Made by a program: the position numbers and the translations under genes. This document shows positions 9,855 through 18,354 of a DNA stretch of 64,000 bases, one piece after another; position 1 is the stretch's first letter; each line of letters opens with the position of its first letter. The stretch is taken from assembly GCF_003634315.1 (NCBI RefSeq), contig NZ_RBXL01000001.1, positions 914,501-978,500 of the forward strand. Reading direction: 5' to 3'. The notes beneath the pieces were generated by a model. That model made no database searches and was not told the DNA's origin. It saw only the letters and a program-made list of their open reading frames with translations. The DNA is from Thiocapsa rosea. GTDB lineage: Bacteria > Pseudomonadota > Gammaproteobacteria > Chromatiales > Chromatiaceae.

Positions 9855-10073
9855 CTATGACTGCTCCCGCTCCGAGCAATGCCCGTCGCGAAGACGCCGG
9901 GCATAGTCCAGGCGCATGGGACATGTCTCCCAATCGCCCTGGGCGCATTCCGTCTTGCGGCAATCAAATTCGCAACAGGAGACCTCGTCCGGCACCCGAG
10001 CGACCCATCGACGGGAAAGCGACGATCCGATACGGCGCAGAAAGCCCGGCTTCTTCTCGGACGCCTCGTTCAT
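9855..10073 (-). CDS. Small cysteine-rich protein
   Basis: A 72-residue basic protein from the Met at 10073, which has GAGGG about 8 bases upstream. It has a CCEFDCRKTEC...CPMRL cluster (six Cys in about 45 residues with the later C) that could bind metal or a cofactor. It is not a recognised family to me. It ends 4 bases before the 388-residue gene on the same strand, which suggests cotranscription and a joint role. Coding status is supported by this spacing and by the ribosome site, not by homology. Confidence 0.55.
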   Translation of the reverse strand: MNEASEKKPGFLRRIGSSLSRRWVARVPDEVSCCEFDCRKTECAQGDWETCPMRLDYARRLRDGHCSEREQS

Positions 10074-10174
10074 TTCGGCCCTCGAACAGAGAGATCTGGT
10101 GTTGCCCGACGCAGCGCCGTCACAGGCGCGGGCAGTCATCCGGGTCCATCCGCTCGCGGTCGGTCCGTCCGAGC

Positions 10175-10367
10175 TTAAACCGCGCCCGGTGCGGTATGCG
10201 TCATGTGTTGGACTGGCTTGGCCGCGCCAGCTCCGACGACTGTCGGAGCTGGCGCGGTTTAAAGTATTAAAAATTTAAATTTTAAACCGCGTGTCGCTGA
10301 GATCAAGGAAGTCTCAGACGCTAAACACAACATGAAAATCACGCATTTCGCTCAGGACGCGGTTTAA
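10175..10367. repeat. Composite of two intergenic modules (A + AT linker + C)
   Basis: Module A spans 10175-10262, with a near-perfect hairpin CGCCAGCTCCGA/TCGGAGCTGGCG. The AT linker at about 10263-10281 reads AGTATTAAAAATTTAAATT. Module C spans 10282-10367. The arrangement equals that at 3237-3430 but with A in place of B. It occupies the middle of the 10074-10579 gap. I see nothing else in that gap. Confidence 0.85.
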
Positions 10368-10579
10368 ACCCATGGTTTGGCCTCGAACATCGCATCCTAG
10401 CAGTTTCGGGACCCGGGGAAAGTGCCCCGTCGATACAGCGCCAAACAAGCGCCTTGCACACCAACCAGCGAGCACGCCATGGATCAGGGAGGCGACCGCC
10501 CGCCGTGGCCGCGACCATCCAAACCGGTGTCTGCCCGCAGGCGCAAATCACCGAATCGATCGCGGGACCGACCTCGGGG

Positions 10580-11326
10580 TTAATCGCGCCGATGGCGCAG
10601 ACGACTCTTGCGCAATCGCATCAAGGTCCACACGGGACCCGAAACCGCGTAGGTCGTCGCCATCAAGAAGAGCATCAGCGGCGGATTGACAAAGACCACG
10701 GCAAAGCCAAGCATGACGGCGACGGCCAAGAGAAAGGGGACGCGGCCCTGGAAATTGAGCTGTTTGAAGCTGAGATACCGAAAATTGCTCACCATCAGCA
10801 GACCGGCCCCTGCAGTCAGGATGGCCGCGAGCCAGGCGACATCGGCCCCGGCGACCCCCGTATCCGCGCCGAGCCAGACCCCGCTCGCGATGATGGCCGC
10901 TGCCGCCGGACTGGCGAGACCTTGGAAGTAACGCTTGTCGGCGATCCCGACCTGCGTGTTGAACCGCGCCAGGCGCAATGCCGCAGCTGCGGTGAACACG
11001 AAGGCAGCAAGCCAGCCGACCTTGCCGAGTCCACCCAAGGCCCAGTGATAGGCAACGAGCGCCGGAGCGACCCCGAAGGCCACCATGTCCGAGAGGCTGT
11101 CGTACTCGGCACCGAAATCGCTTTGCGTTTGTGTGATGCGAGCCACGCGCCCGTCGATCCCGTCAAGCAACTGGGCCGCAAAGATGGCGAGCGCAGCCGC
11201 CTCGAAGCGACCCTGCGTGGCCGCGAGGACGGCGTAAAACCCAGCGAAGAGCGCCGCTGTGGTGAAAAGATTGGGCAGCAAATAGATGCCGCGTCTTCGC
11301 TTACGGGAAGCTGGCGCGTTGTCCAT
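10580..11326 (-). CDS. pssA: CDP-diacylglycerol--serine O-phosphatidyltransferase
   Basis: A 248-residue integral membrane enzyme. It joins CDP-diacylglycerol and serine to phosphatidylserine, the precursor of phosphatidylethanolamine. The CDP-alcohol phosphotransferase signature DGx2ARx8Gx3Dx3D is complete, from the DGRVAR to the DSLSD residues at about 60-82. Around seven hydrophobic segments are visible (for example LFTTAALFAGFYAVLAA and FLLAVAVMLGFAVVF). The start at 11326 gives the usual N terminus with a basic RKRRRG before the first span. The frame stays open further upstream, but that is unlikely to be coding. It is divergent from hoxE. Confidence 0.93.
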   Translation of the reverse strand: MDNAPASRKRRRGIYLLPNLFTTAALFAGFYAVLAATQGRFEAAALAIFAAQLLDGIDGRVARITQTQSDFGAEYDSLSDMVAFGVAPALVAYHWALGGLGKVGWLAAFVFTAAAALRLARFNTQVGIADKRYFQGLASPAAAAIIASGVWLGADTGVAGADVAWLAAILTAGAGLLMVSNFRYLSFKQLNFQGRVPFLLAVAVMLGFAVVFVNPPLMLFLMATTYAVSGPVWTLMRLRKSRLRHRRD

Positions 11327-11546
11327 GGGATCAATCTCGTTGGCGGCCGTCTGGTCGGGTCGCGAGTATAGCCGGGAGCGGGCCGGCACCGAAAGGAAGC
11401 GCGGCGAGACCGAGCGCACCGAAAGTGCGCGAAAAGAAGAACGTCGACACGCTATCCATCTGTCATAGACTTGTGGCATCGTGCGGTCGCATCGCCGTCG
11501 GCGACGCGATCGCTCGGCAACCATGACCCATTGAATCGGAGGGGAG

Positions 11547-12041
11547 ATGAGTCTGCAGCAAGCAAAGCCGCCACTGCCCAGTGACGACAAGCGTTGGAAG
11601 CTCGTCAACGCCACCATGCGCCGCAACGGCTATGCCGACCACGCCTTGATCGAGACCCTGCACAGCGTGCAGGACGCCTTCGGGTTTCTCGACGAGGGCT
11701 CCTTGCGGTTTGTTGCCGCATCGCTCGACCTTCCGTTGAGCAAGGTCTTCGGTGTCGCCACTTTTTATCATCTCTTCACGCTCAAGCCGAAGGGACGTCA
11801 TGCGTGCGTCGTGTGCACCGGCACCGCCTGCTACATCAAAGGCGCCGGGGGACTCGTCGAGCGCCTGCAGGAGCGCTACGACATCAATCCCGGCGAAACG
11901 ACCGAAGACGACCGGCTTTCGCTGCTGACGGCACGCTGTGTCGGCGCCTGTGGTCTGGCCCCGGCGATCGTGATCGACGGCGATGTACTGGGAAAACTCG
12001 ACAGCGAATCACTCATTGCCAAGCTCGAGGAGCTGACCTGA
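11547..12041 (+). CDS. hoxE: Bidirectional [NiFe]-hydrogenase diaphorase subunit HoxE
   Basis: A 164-residue subunit homologous to NuoE. The thioredoxin-like [2Fe-2S] domain has its four ligands in CTGTAC (C-x4-C) and CVGAC (C-x3-C). It extends the electron path of the diaphorase module in pentameric Hox enzymes found in cyanobacteria and purple sulfur bacteria. The start follows a good ribosome site, GGAGGGGAG. The TGA stop shares its final A with the hoxF ATG, showing translational coupling. It is the first gene of the hox operon, and the 220-base gap to pssA should hold the promoter. Confidence 0.95.
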   Translation: MSLQQAKPPLPSDDKRWKLVNATMRRNGYADHALIETLHSVQDAFGFLDEGSLRFVAASLDLPLSKVFGVATFYHLFTLKPKGRHACVVCTGTACYIKGAGGLVERLQERYDINPGETTEDDRLSLLTARCVGACGLAPAIVIDGDVLGKLDSESLIAKLEELT

Positions 12042-13651
12042 TGAACCTCGACGATCTGGCCGATCTGGCCGAGCAATACCGCGCCATCGACGCGAACGTC
12101 GAGCGCGAGGTCCGCGTCTGCATGGCCGCCAGTTGCCAGTCATCCGGCGCCGCGCCCGTCTTGGACGCACTCGTCGCCGGTCTCGGGGAGAGTCAACCCG
12201 CGTGCAAGGTCAAAGGGGTTGGATGTATGGGGCTCTGCTCGGCCGGCCCCTTGGTATCGATCGCTCACAGGGACGGCTCGCTCGAAGAGTCGACGATCTA
12301 TCGCGACGTCACCGCGGATGACGCCGCCGACATCATCGCAAGCCTCGACGGCCCTCCCGTGGAGCGTCTGCGCTGCCCGACGGATCAGCCCTTCTTCGCG
12401 CGCCAGCAGAAGATCGTGCTGGAGAATGCCGGCATCATCGATCCGGACAGCTTCAAGGGCTATGTGGCCGTCGGCGGTTACTCCGCGCTGATCCGGGCCT
12501 TGAGCGAGATGACCCCGGCCGACGTGCTGCGCGAAGTGACCGACAGCGGTCTGCGCGGACGCGGCGGCGGCGGCTACCCGACGGGCCTGAAATGGTCGAC
12601 CGTCGCCAAGATGCCCGCAACCCAGAAGTACGTCATCTGCAACGCGGACGAGGGCGACCCGGGTGCCTTTATGGATCGAGCGATCCTGGAGTCGGACCCG
12701 CATCGCGTGATCGAGGGCATGGCCATCGCCGCCTACGCGATCGGGGCGAACAAGGCTTATGTCTATGTCCGCGCCGAGTACCCGCTCGCGGTCGAGCGAC
12801 TCCAGACCGCCATTCGCAAAGCCAAACGCTCGGGCTTCCTGGGCAACAAGATCGGCGACACCCAGTTCAGCCTGGAGGTCGAGATCCGGCTCGGCGCCGG
12901 GGCCTTCGTCTGCGGCGAGGAAACGGCACTGATGGCCTCGATCGAGGGTCTACGGGGCCAACCACGCCCGCGTCCACCCTACCCCGCCGAGTCGGGACTC
13001 TGGGGCTACCCCACGCTCATCAACAACGTCGAGACCTTCGCCAACATCGCCCCGATCGTGCGCGAGGGGGGCGAGTGGTTCGCCTCGATCGGCACCGAGC
13101 GATCAAAAGGGACGAAGGTCTTCGCACTCGCCGGGACCATCACCAACACCGGCCTCATCGAAGTCCCGATGGGCACCTCGCTGCGCGACATCATCGAGGT
13201 CATCGGTGGCGGCATCCCGGGCGGCAAGGCATTCAAGGCGGTGCAGACCGGCGGACCCTCGGGCGGTTGTATCCCGGCGCAGCACCTCGACATTGCCGTG
13301 GATTACGACAGTCTCAAGACACTCGGAACCATGATGGGTTCGGGCGGCATGATCGTGATGGACGAGACCTCCAGCATGGTCGATGTCGCGCGCTATTTCA
13401 TGGAGTTCTGCATGACCGAGTCGTGCGGAAAGTGCGTCCCGTGCCGCACCGGCACGCAGCAGATGCACAGCATCCTGGACCGGCTCGCCAAATCGCAGGC
13501 CAGCCGGGCCGAGCTAGCCCTTTTGGAAGAGCTCTGCGAGGTGGTGCAGGCCACCAGTCTCTGCGGACTGGGGCAGACGGCGCCGAATCCGGTGTTGAGC
13601 ACCATGCGGTATTTCCGCGACGAGTACGAAGCAAAGCTCGGCGACGCTTAA
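12041..13651 (+). CDS. hoxF: NAD-reducing hydrogenase diaphorase large subunit HoxF
   Basis: A 536-residue NuoF-like subunit. From N to C: a thioredoxin-like [2Fe-2S] domain (CMAASC and CMGLC), the FMN/NAD Rossmann region ([40 protein letters not shown]) and a [4Fe-4S] domain ([12 protein letters not shown] with a later Cys in SLCGLGQ). It oxidises or reduces NAD(H) for the hydrogenase. It starts one base inside the hoxE stop. Its own TAA (13649-13651) is part of the edge of a module A repeat that separates it from hoxU, which is unusual inside a hox operon. Confidence 0.95.
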   Translation: MNLDDLADLAEQYRAIDANVEREVRVCMAASCQSSGAAPVLDALVAGLGESQPACKVKGVGCMGLCSAGPLVSIAHRDGSLEESTIYRDVTADDAADIIASLDGPPVERLRCPTDQPFFARQQKIVLENAGIIDPDSFKGYVAVGGYSALIRALSEMTPADVLREVTDSGLRGRGGGGYPTGLKWSTVAKMPATQKYVICNADEGDPGAFMDRAILESDPHRVIEGMAIAAYAIGANKAYVYVRAEYPLAVERLQTAIRKAKRSGFLGNKIGDTQFSLEVEIRLGAGAFVCGEETALMASIEGLRGQPRPRPPYPAESGLWGYPTLINNVETFANIAPIVREGGEWFASIGTERSKGTKVFALAGTITNTGLIEVPMGTSLRDIIEVIGGGIPGGKAFKAVQTGGPSGGCIPAQHLDIAVDYDSLKTLGTMMGSGGMIVMDETSSMVDVARYFMEFCMTESCGKCVPCRTGTQQMHSILDRLAKSQASRAELALLEELCEVVQATSLCGLGQTAPNPVLSTMRYFRDEYEAKLGDA

Positions 13652-13735
13652 ACCGCACCGGCTCCGACACTGATCGGAGCCGGTGCGGCCGAGCCAAATC
13701 CAACGAACGACGCATACCGCGCCGGGCGCGGTGTA
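13648..13735 (-). repeat. Intergenic module A inside the hox operon
   Basis: A diverged 88-bp module A copy (CACCGGCTCCGA/TCGGAGCCGGTG hairpin; right edge GCGCGGTGTA). It starts on the hoxF stop codon and ends about 100 bases before hoxU. The remaining sequence up to 13833 carries the hoxU ribosome site GGAG and nothing else that I recognise. A strong hairpin here could attenuate transcription or stabilise the upstream mRNA. Confidence 0.75.
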
Positions 13736-13833
13736 GATGCCGCCGGAAGCGAATATCTGCAGCGACGGACCTTGCGTTGTTTCCTGCGCGCCTTTGCGGT
13801 TCAAACTGCACGAACGAGGTTGACGGAGCCGAT

Positions 13834-14565
13834 ATGCCCCCACCCGCCAAGCAACCGAATGTCCGCGTCGTCACGCTCACCATCGACGGTCGGGATCTCT
13901 CCGCCCGCGAAGACGAGACCATCATCGAGGTCTGTCGCGAGAACCAAATCCCGATTCCGAGTCTCTGTTATCTCGAAGGACTCTCGGTCTGGGGCGCCTG
14001 TCGGCTCTGTCTCGTCGAGCTGGCCGGCCAAGGTCGTCTGCTGGCCGCCTGCTCGACCCGCGTCACCGAAGGCATGCAGATCCAGACGAACACCGAGAAG
14101 CTCCAGCGCTATCGCCGCACCATCGTCGAGCTGCTGTTTGCCGAGCGCAACCATGTCTGCTCGGTCTGCGTCTCCAACGGGCATTGCGAGCTTCAGTACA
14201 TGGCGCAGAAGTGCGGTGTCGACCATGTCCGTGTGCCCTACAGGCAAGCGAGCTATCCGGTCGACAGCTCGCACGAGATGTTTCGCCTCGATCACGACCG
14301 CTGCATCCTCTGCACCCGATGCGTGCGTGTCTGCGACGAGATCGAGGGCGCACATACCTGGGACGTCATGGGCCGCGGCACCGAGTGCCGCGTGATCACC
14401 GACATGGCACAACCCTGGGGCGAGAGCGACACCTGCACGAGTTGCGGCAAGTGTGTGCAGGTCTGTCCGACCGGCGCGCTGGTCAAACAGGGCACTTCGG
14501 TCGGCGAGATGGTCAAAGATCAACACTTCCTGCCGATTCTCGCACGCCGGAGACATGCCCAATGA
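13834..14565 (+). CDS. hoxU: Bidirectional [NiFe]-hydrogenase diaphorase subunit HoxU
   Basis: A 243-residue NuoG-N-like iron-sulfur subunit. An N-terminal ferredoxin-type [2Fe-2S] domain has Cys in [17 protein letters not shown] and CSTRV. The His/Cys motif [15 protein letters not shown] carries a [4Fe-4S] centre. The ferredoxin-like pair is [11 protein letters not shown] and [12 protein letters not shown]. It passes electrons between HoxY and the HoxF/HoxE diaphorase. The ATG at 13834 has GGAG 9 bases upstream. The stop overlaps the hoxY start as ATGA. Confidence 0.95.
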   Translation: MPPPAKQPNVRVVTLTIDGRDLSAREDETIIEVCRENQIPIPSLCYLEGLSVWGACRLCLVELAGQGRLLAACSTRVTEGMQIQTNTEKLQRYRRTIVELLFAERNHVCSVCVSNGHCELQYMAQKCGVDHVRVPYRQASYPVDSSHEMFRLDHDRCILCTRCVRVCDEIEGAHTWDVMGRGTECRVITDMAQPWGESDTCTSCGKCVQVCPTGALVKQGTSVGEMVKDQHFLPILARRRHAQ

Positions 14566-15104
14566 GCACATCGCCCAAGATCACGGTCGCGACCACCTGG
14601 CTGGACGGCTGCTCGGGCTGTCATATGTCCTTCCTGGACATGGACGAGCGCCTGATCGAGCTGGTCCAGCAGGTCGACATCGTCTACAGCCCGTTGGTCG
14701 ATACCAAAACCCTGCCCGACCATGTGGACGTGGGCATCCTGGAAGGCTCGATCAGCTCGGAAGACGATCTGGAAAAGGCACATGCGTTTCGCAAGCACTG
14801 CAAGATCCTGGTCAGCCTGGGCGATTGCGCCGTCAACGGAAACGTCCCGGCCATGCGCAACCACTTCAAGCTCGCCGACGTCGTCAATCACGCCTACCGC
14901 GACACCGTCGCGGTCCAACCGCAGACCCCGACTCGAGGGGTTCCTGCCTTGCTGTCCGTCGTGAAACCCATCCACGGTGTCGTGGGGGTCGATGTCTTTG
15001 TGCCCGGCTGCCCGCCGAGCGCCGACGCCATTTGGTACGTGTTGAGCGAGCTGATCGCGGGACGCACACCGGACCCCAGCTCCGTGACACGTTTCGGGGC
15101 CTGA
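14562..15104 (+). CDS. hoxY: [NiFe]-hydrogenase small subunit HoxY
   Basis: A 180-residue small subunit of the hydrogenase module with the proximal [4Fe-4S] site. Cys ligands are visible in [12 protein letters not shown], in LGDCAVNG and in [10 protein letters not shown]. There is no Tat signal peptide, which agrees with a cytoplasmic soluble enzyme. The ATG lies inside the hoxU stop (ATGA overlap). A 4-base gap leads to the small gene at 15109. Confidence 0.95.
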   Translation: MSTSPKITVATTWLDGCSGCHMSFLDMDERLIELVQQVDIVYSPLVDTKTLPDHVDVGILEGSISSEDDLEKAHAFRKHCKILVSLGDCAVNGNVPAMRNHFKLADVVNHAYRDTVAVQPQTPTRGVPALLSVVKPIHGVVGVDVFVPGCPPSADAIWYVLSELIAGRTPDPSSVTRFGA

Positions 15105-15108
15105 ACCC

Positions 15109-15453
15109 GTGACCAAGCCTTTTGCCCCAAGTCCATCGGCACAGGATTCCGATGCGGGCGTCATCGTCGCGCTTCTCGAGCGCCTGCGCACCCAGCGCCT
15201 GCCGCGCCTGCTCGACATCAAGTCCAAGGTCGAGCGCGGCGCGGGGCTTGACAGCTTCGATATCGAGTTCCTGACCGAGGTCTTCGCCGATGCCAAGGAC
15301 AAGCAGTCCAAGTGGACGCAGCACCCGGAGCTCGATGACATCATCGCCAGGATGACCCATCTCTACCACGAGATTACCGAGCGCGCCTTGAGCAACGAAG
15401 GCGAAGACTCGAACGCCACACCGAATCCCAACCGCCAGGGGCCGCATCCATGA
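15109..15453 (+). CDS. Small conserved protein between hoxY and hoxH
   Basis: A 114-residue soluble, highly charged, mostly helical protein. It starts with GTG 4 bases after hoxY, and its TGA overlaps the hoxH ATG (ATGA), so it is translated in step with the hydrogenase subunits. I see no Cys, no metal motif and no cyclic-nucleotide domain, so it is not HoxI. The core IKSKVERGAGLDSFDIEFLTEVF resembles a short helical adaptor. Its role may be assembly or regulation of the hydrogenase; this is inference from position only. Confidence 0.8.
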   Translation: MTKPFAPSPSAQDSDAGVIVALLERLRTQRLPRLLDIKSKVERGAGLDSFDIEFLTEVFADAKDKQSKWTQHPELDDIIARMTHLYHEITERALSNEGEDSNATPNPNRQGPHP

Positions 15454-16877
15454 GCCGCACCGTCATCATCGAACCCGTCACCCGCATCGAGGGCCATGCC
15501 CGCATCACCCTGCAGCTCGGGGACACCGGAGAGGTCGAAGACGCCAAGTTCCATCTCACCCAGTTCCGCGGCTTCGAGAAATTCTGCGAGGGCCGACCCT
15601 ATCGCGAGATGCCCGCGCTGACGGCGCGAACCTGCGGGATCTGCCCGGTCAGTCATGTCCTGGCATCCAACAAGGCCTGCGATCACCTGCTCTCGGTCAG
15701 CATCCCGCCGACCGGCGAGAAGCTTCGCCGCATCATCAACCTCGCGCAGATCACCCAGTCGCACGCCCTATCGTTTTTTCATCTCTCCTCGCCGGACCTC
15801 TTGCTCGGCTGGGACTCGGATCCGGTCTCGCGCAACATCTTCGGCGTCATGCGCCAAGACCCGGCGCTGGCCAAAGACGGCATCCGACTGCGTCAGATCG
15901 GCCAGACCATCATCGAGACCTTGGGCGGCAAAAAGATCCACCCGACCTGGGTCGTCCCGGGCGGGGTCAGCGAGCCGCTGACGCAGGAGAAGCGCGATGC
16001 GATGCTCAAGCTGATGCCCGAGGGACTGGACATCGCCAAGCGGACCTACGCCTTCTTCAAGACCCTGGTGCCGAAGTTCAAGGACGAGGCCAGTCACTTC
16101 GGCAATCAACCGACCATGTTTCTGAGCCTGGTCAGCCCCAAAGGTCACTTGGAGCACTACGACGGGTTCCTGCGACTCAAAGACGCCCAGGGCCGAATCC
16201 TCGAAGACATGGTGCCGCCGCACGAGTACGAGCGTCTGATCGGCGAGGCCGTCGAGGACTTCAGCTACATGAAGTTCCCCTACTACAAACCGCAGGGCTA
16301 TCCCAAGGGGATCTATCGGGTCGGACCCCTTGCGCGACTGAACAACGTCGATGCCTGCGGCACGCCCTATGCCGACGTCGCACTCGCTGAATTTCACATG
16401 CTTCAGGAATCCGGCCCGATCGCGAGCAGCTTCCACTATCACTATGCACGCCTCGTCGAGATCATCTACGCGCTCGAGATGATGGAGCGCCTTCTCAAGG
16501 ATCCGACCATCCTCGACGCGCGCGTGCGTGCCCGTGCCCGCAGCAACCGCTACGAAGGCATCGGGGTGACCGAAGCCCCTCGCGGGATCCTGATGCATCA
16601 CTACCGCATCGACGACGAGGGGCTCATCACCTGGGTGAACCTCATCATCGCGACCGGACACAACAACCTCGCCATGAACCAGAGCATCCGTCAGGTCGCC
16701 GATGCCTATGTCGACGGCAACAATCTTCAGGAGGGGATGCTCAATCGCGTCGAGGCGGTTATCCGCTGCTTCGACCCCTGTCTGTCCTGCGCCTCGCATG
16801 CCTTCGGGGAGATGCCGCTCGCCATCGAGCTGAAGGATGCGACCGGCCGGGTTGTCGACACGCTCAGGCGCGGCTGA
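15450..16877 (+). CDS. hoxH: [NiFe]-hydrogenase large subunit HoxH
   Basis: A 475-residue catalytic subunit. The two Cys pairs that bind the NiFe(CN)2CO centre are present: RTCGICPVSH near residue 60 and DPCLSCASHA near the C terminus. The protein continues about 24 residues past the final His, as expected for a precursor that is cut after that His by the endopeptidase HoxW, encoded immediately downstream. The start overlaps the stop of the small upstream gene. The enzyme reversibly couples H2 and NAD(H) in the cytoplasm. Confidence 0.97.
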   Translation: MSRTVIIEPVTRIEGHARITLQLGDTGEVEDAKFHLTQFRGFEKFCEGRPYREMPALTARTCGICPVSHVLASNKACDHLLSVSIPPTGEKLRRIINLAQITQSHALSFFHLSSPDLLLGWDSDPVSRNIFGVMRQDPALAKDGIRLRQIGQTIIETLGGKKIHPTWVVPGGVSEPLTQEKRDAMLKLMPEGLDIAKRTYAFFKTLVPKFKDEASHFGNQPTMFLSLVSPKGHLEHYDGFLRLKDAQGRILEDMVPPHEYERLIGEAVEDFSYMKFPYYKPQGYPKGIYRVGPLARLNNVDACGTPYADVALAEFHMLQESGPIASSFHYHYARLVEIIYALEMMERLLKDPTILDARVRARARSNRYEGIGVTEAPRGILMHHYRIDDEGLITWVNLIIATGHNNLAMNQSIRQVADAYVDGNNLQEGMLNRVEAVIRCFDPCLSCASHAFGEMPLAIELKDATGRVVDTLRRG

Positions 16878-17417
16878 ATGGATCGCACAAGCATGGGAGG
16901 CAGGAAGATCTTGATCATCGGCTACGGCAGCCCGATCCGCGGCGATGACGCGATTGGGCCGCTGGTCGCGGATCGGCTACAGGCCGAGGGCATGCCGGAA
17001 GGCGTGGAGGTGATCTCGCGCCACATCCTCACAGCCGAACTGGTCGCCGATTTGGTGGAGCACGACCGCGTCGTCTTTCTCGACGCCGCGGTCGACGGCG
17101 CACCGGGCGAGGTGCGCTGCCGGTCGCTCGCCCCCGACGCCAGCGCCATGTCGACCATGGCGCATTTTCTGGATCCACGCGAGCTGCTCGCCTGGTGCGA
17201 GACACTCTACGACAAGGTCCCCGAGACCTTCCTGGTCTCGGCGTGCGGGACCTCCTTCGACTATTCCAATTACGTGCTGACGCCGACCGCCGAAGCGGCG
17301 ATCGAGCCGATGCTGGATTGGGTGCGGCGCCTGATCGACCCGAGCGAGCCTCTCGCATCGGATCAGCTGCCGGGCGCATCGCCGCGCGAGACAGAAACGC
17401 CGCTTCGGATTCCCTAA
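16878..17417 (+). CDS. hoxW: Hydrogenase maturation protease HoxW
   Basis: A 179-residue peptidase of the HyaD/HybD/HoxW family (M52). The IGYGSPIRGDDAIGP motif holds the first Ni-binding acidic residue. The second acidic site (DAAVDGAPGE) and the His in STMAHFLDP follow. It removes the HoxH C-terminal extension after Ni insertion. The ATG directly follows the hoxH TGA. The TAA stop (17415-17417) is the left edge of a module A repeat. The last ~30 residues are poorly conserved. Confidence 0.92.
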   Translation: MDRTSMGGRKILIIGYGSPIRGDDAIGPLVADRLQAEGMPEGVEVISRHILTAELVADLVEHDRVVFLDAAVDGAPGEVRCRSLAPDASAMSTMAHFLDPRELLAWCETLYDKVPETFLVSACGTSFDYSNYVLTPTAEAAIEPMLDWVRRLIDPSEPLASDQLPGASPRETETPLRIP

Positions 17418-17500
17418 ACCGCGCCCGGAGCGGTATGCGTCATTTGTTGGAATGGCTTGGCCGCGCCGGCTCCGATGACTGTCGGAGCCGGCGCGGTTTA
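17415..17500 (+). repeat. Intergenic module A at the end of the hox operon
   Basis: An 86-bp module with a 13-bp perfect stem (GCGCCGGCTCCGA/TCGGAGCCGGCGC) followed by GGTTTA. It lies between the convergent genes hoxW and the rhodanese-like gene, starts on the hoxW stop codon and is well placed to act as a terminator for the hox operon. Confidence 0.85.
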
Positions 17501-17565
17501 GATTCGATGCTCAACTTGCCGAGCACCCTCGCAGACGTGTGGGCATCGATTACCAATGCCGCAGC

Positions 17566-18270
17566 TTATTCGTCGGCGTTCGCCGCCGACGGCTTCACGG
17601 TCGTGAAGCCGAGCTGCTCCCACATCTGCATCCCGCCGCGATACCACTTGATCCGATCCGCGGGATAGCCGAGCGCCAGCAAGGCGCGGATATTGGTCGG
17701 GGATTGCCCGCACCAAGGTCCGTTGCAGTAAAAGACCAAGGTCTTGGCGGCGCTGAAGTTCCAGAGCGCATTCAAGCGAATCGCACCGAGTTCGAACTCC
17801 AACAACTCGGCCACCGCCTCGGGCTGCGCGTGCGCCGGATCCAGTCGCGTGTAGGGGAGATGGATTGCACCCGGGATCATCCCCTGCGACACCCATGGCT
17901 CGATGCGTGAATCGATCACCAGGATCGGCTCGCCCTTGGATGCGCGCACGAGATAGGCGATCAGCTCGAGCTCGCCGATGGTCTCCACGCCGGGCGCCAG
18001 CTGCATCGGTTGGATGCAGTAGGGAGGGCAGTCGCGGGCGGTCTGCTCGTAGGGCGCAACGATGGTGTGATCCGGCTCCTGGTGGCGCATCAAGATGACC
18101 GGTTTCCCCGCGTGCTCGACCTCAACATAGGGAAGGGTTTCGGTGATTTTCACCCGAAGATCGTCCAGATCGAAGAGCCCCTCCTCCGGGTTGGCCGCGC
18201 CGGCGCCGGTCGCAACAGCGGCAAGCAACACGAGCGACGTCCTCAGGCCTGACGGCAGAGTCAATCTCAT
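17566..18270 (-). CDS. Exported rhodanese-like domain protein
   Basis: A 234-residue protein with a Sec signal peptide (basic MRLTLPSGLR, hydrophobic LVLLAAVATGAGA, probable cut near residue 25). The C-terminal half is a rhodanese fold: VIDSRIEPWVSQGMIPGAIHLPY, then the active-site loop FYCNGPWCGQSPTN with a catalytic-type Cys, then WYRGGMQMWEQLGF. The N-terminal ~90 residues have no clear family. Location is periplasmic. It resembles the rhodanese proteins with a C-x4-C loop that are common in sulfur-oxidising bacteria, so a role with sulfur compounds or redox is plausible but unproven. Start chosen at 18270, with AGAGGTG upstream. Confidence 0.8.
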   Translation of the reverse strand: MRLTLPSGLRTSLVLLAAVATGAGAANPEEGLFDLDDLRVKITETLPYVEVEHAGKPVILMRHQEPDHTIVAPYEQTARDCPPYCIQPMQLAPGVETIGELELIAYLVRASKGEPILVIDSRIEPWVSQGMIPGAIHLPYTRLDPAHAQPEAVAELLEFELGAIRLNALWNFSAAKTLVFYCNGPWCGQSPTNIRALLALGYPADRIKWYRGGMQMWEQLGFTTVKPSAANADE

Positions 18271-18354
18271 CGACACCTCTCTTGACCTCCTCCGAACCCC
18301 GCCTGCGGCGGGGGTTCTCGATACGACCAACGCACTCCCCTTACCGATCGTGTC

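Noticed and set aside
11327-11546. Sigma-54 promoter before hoxE (TGGC ... GC)
   Set aside because: Spacing between the GG and GC elements is wrong for a -24/-12 promoter.
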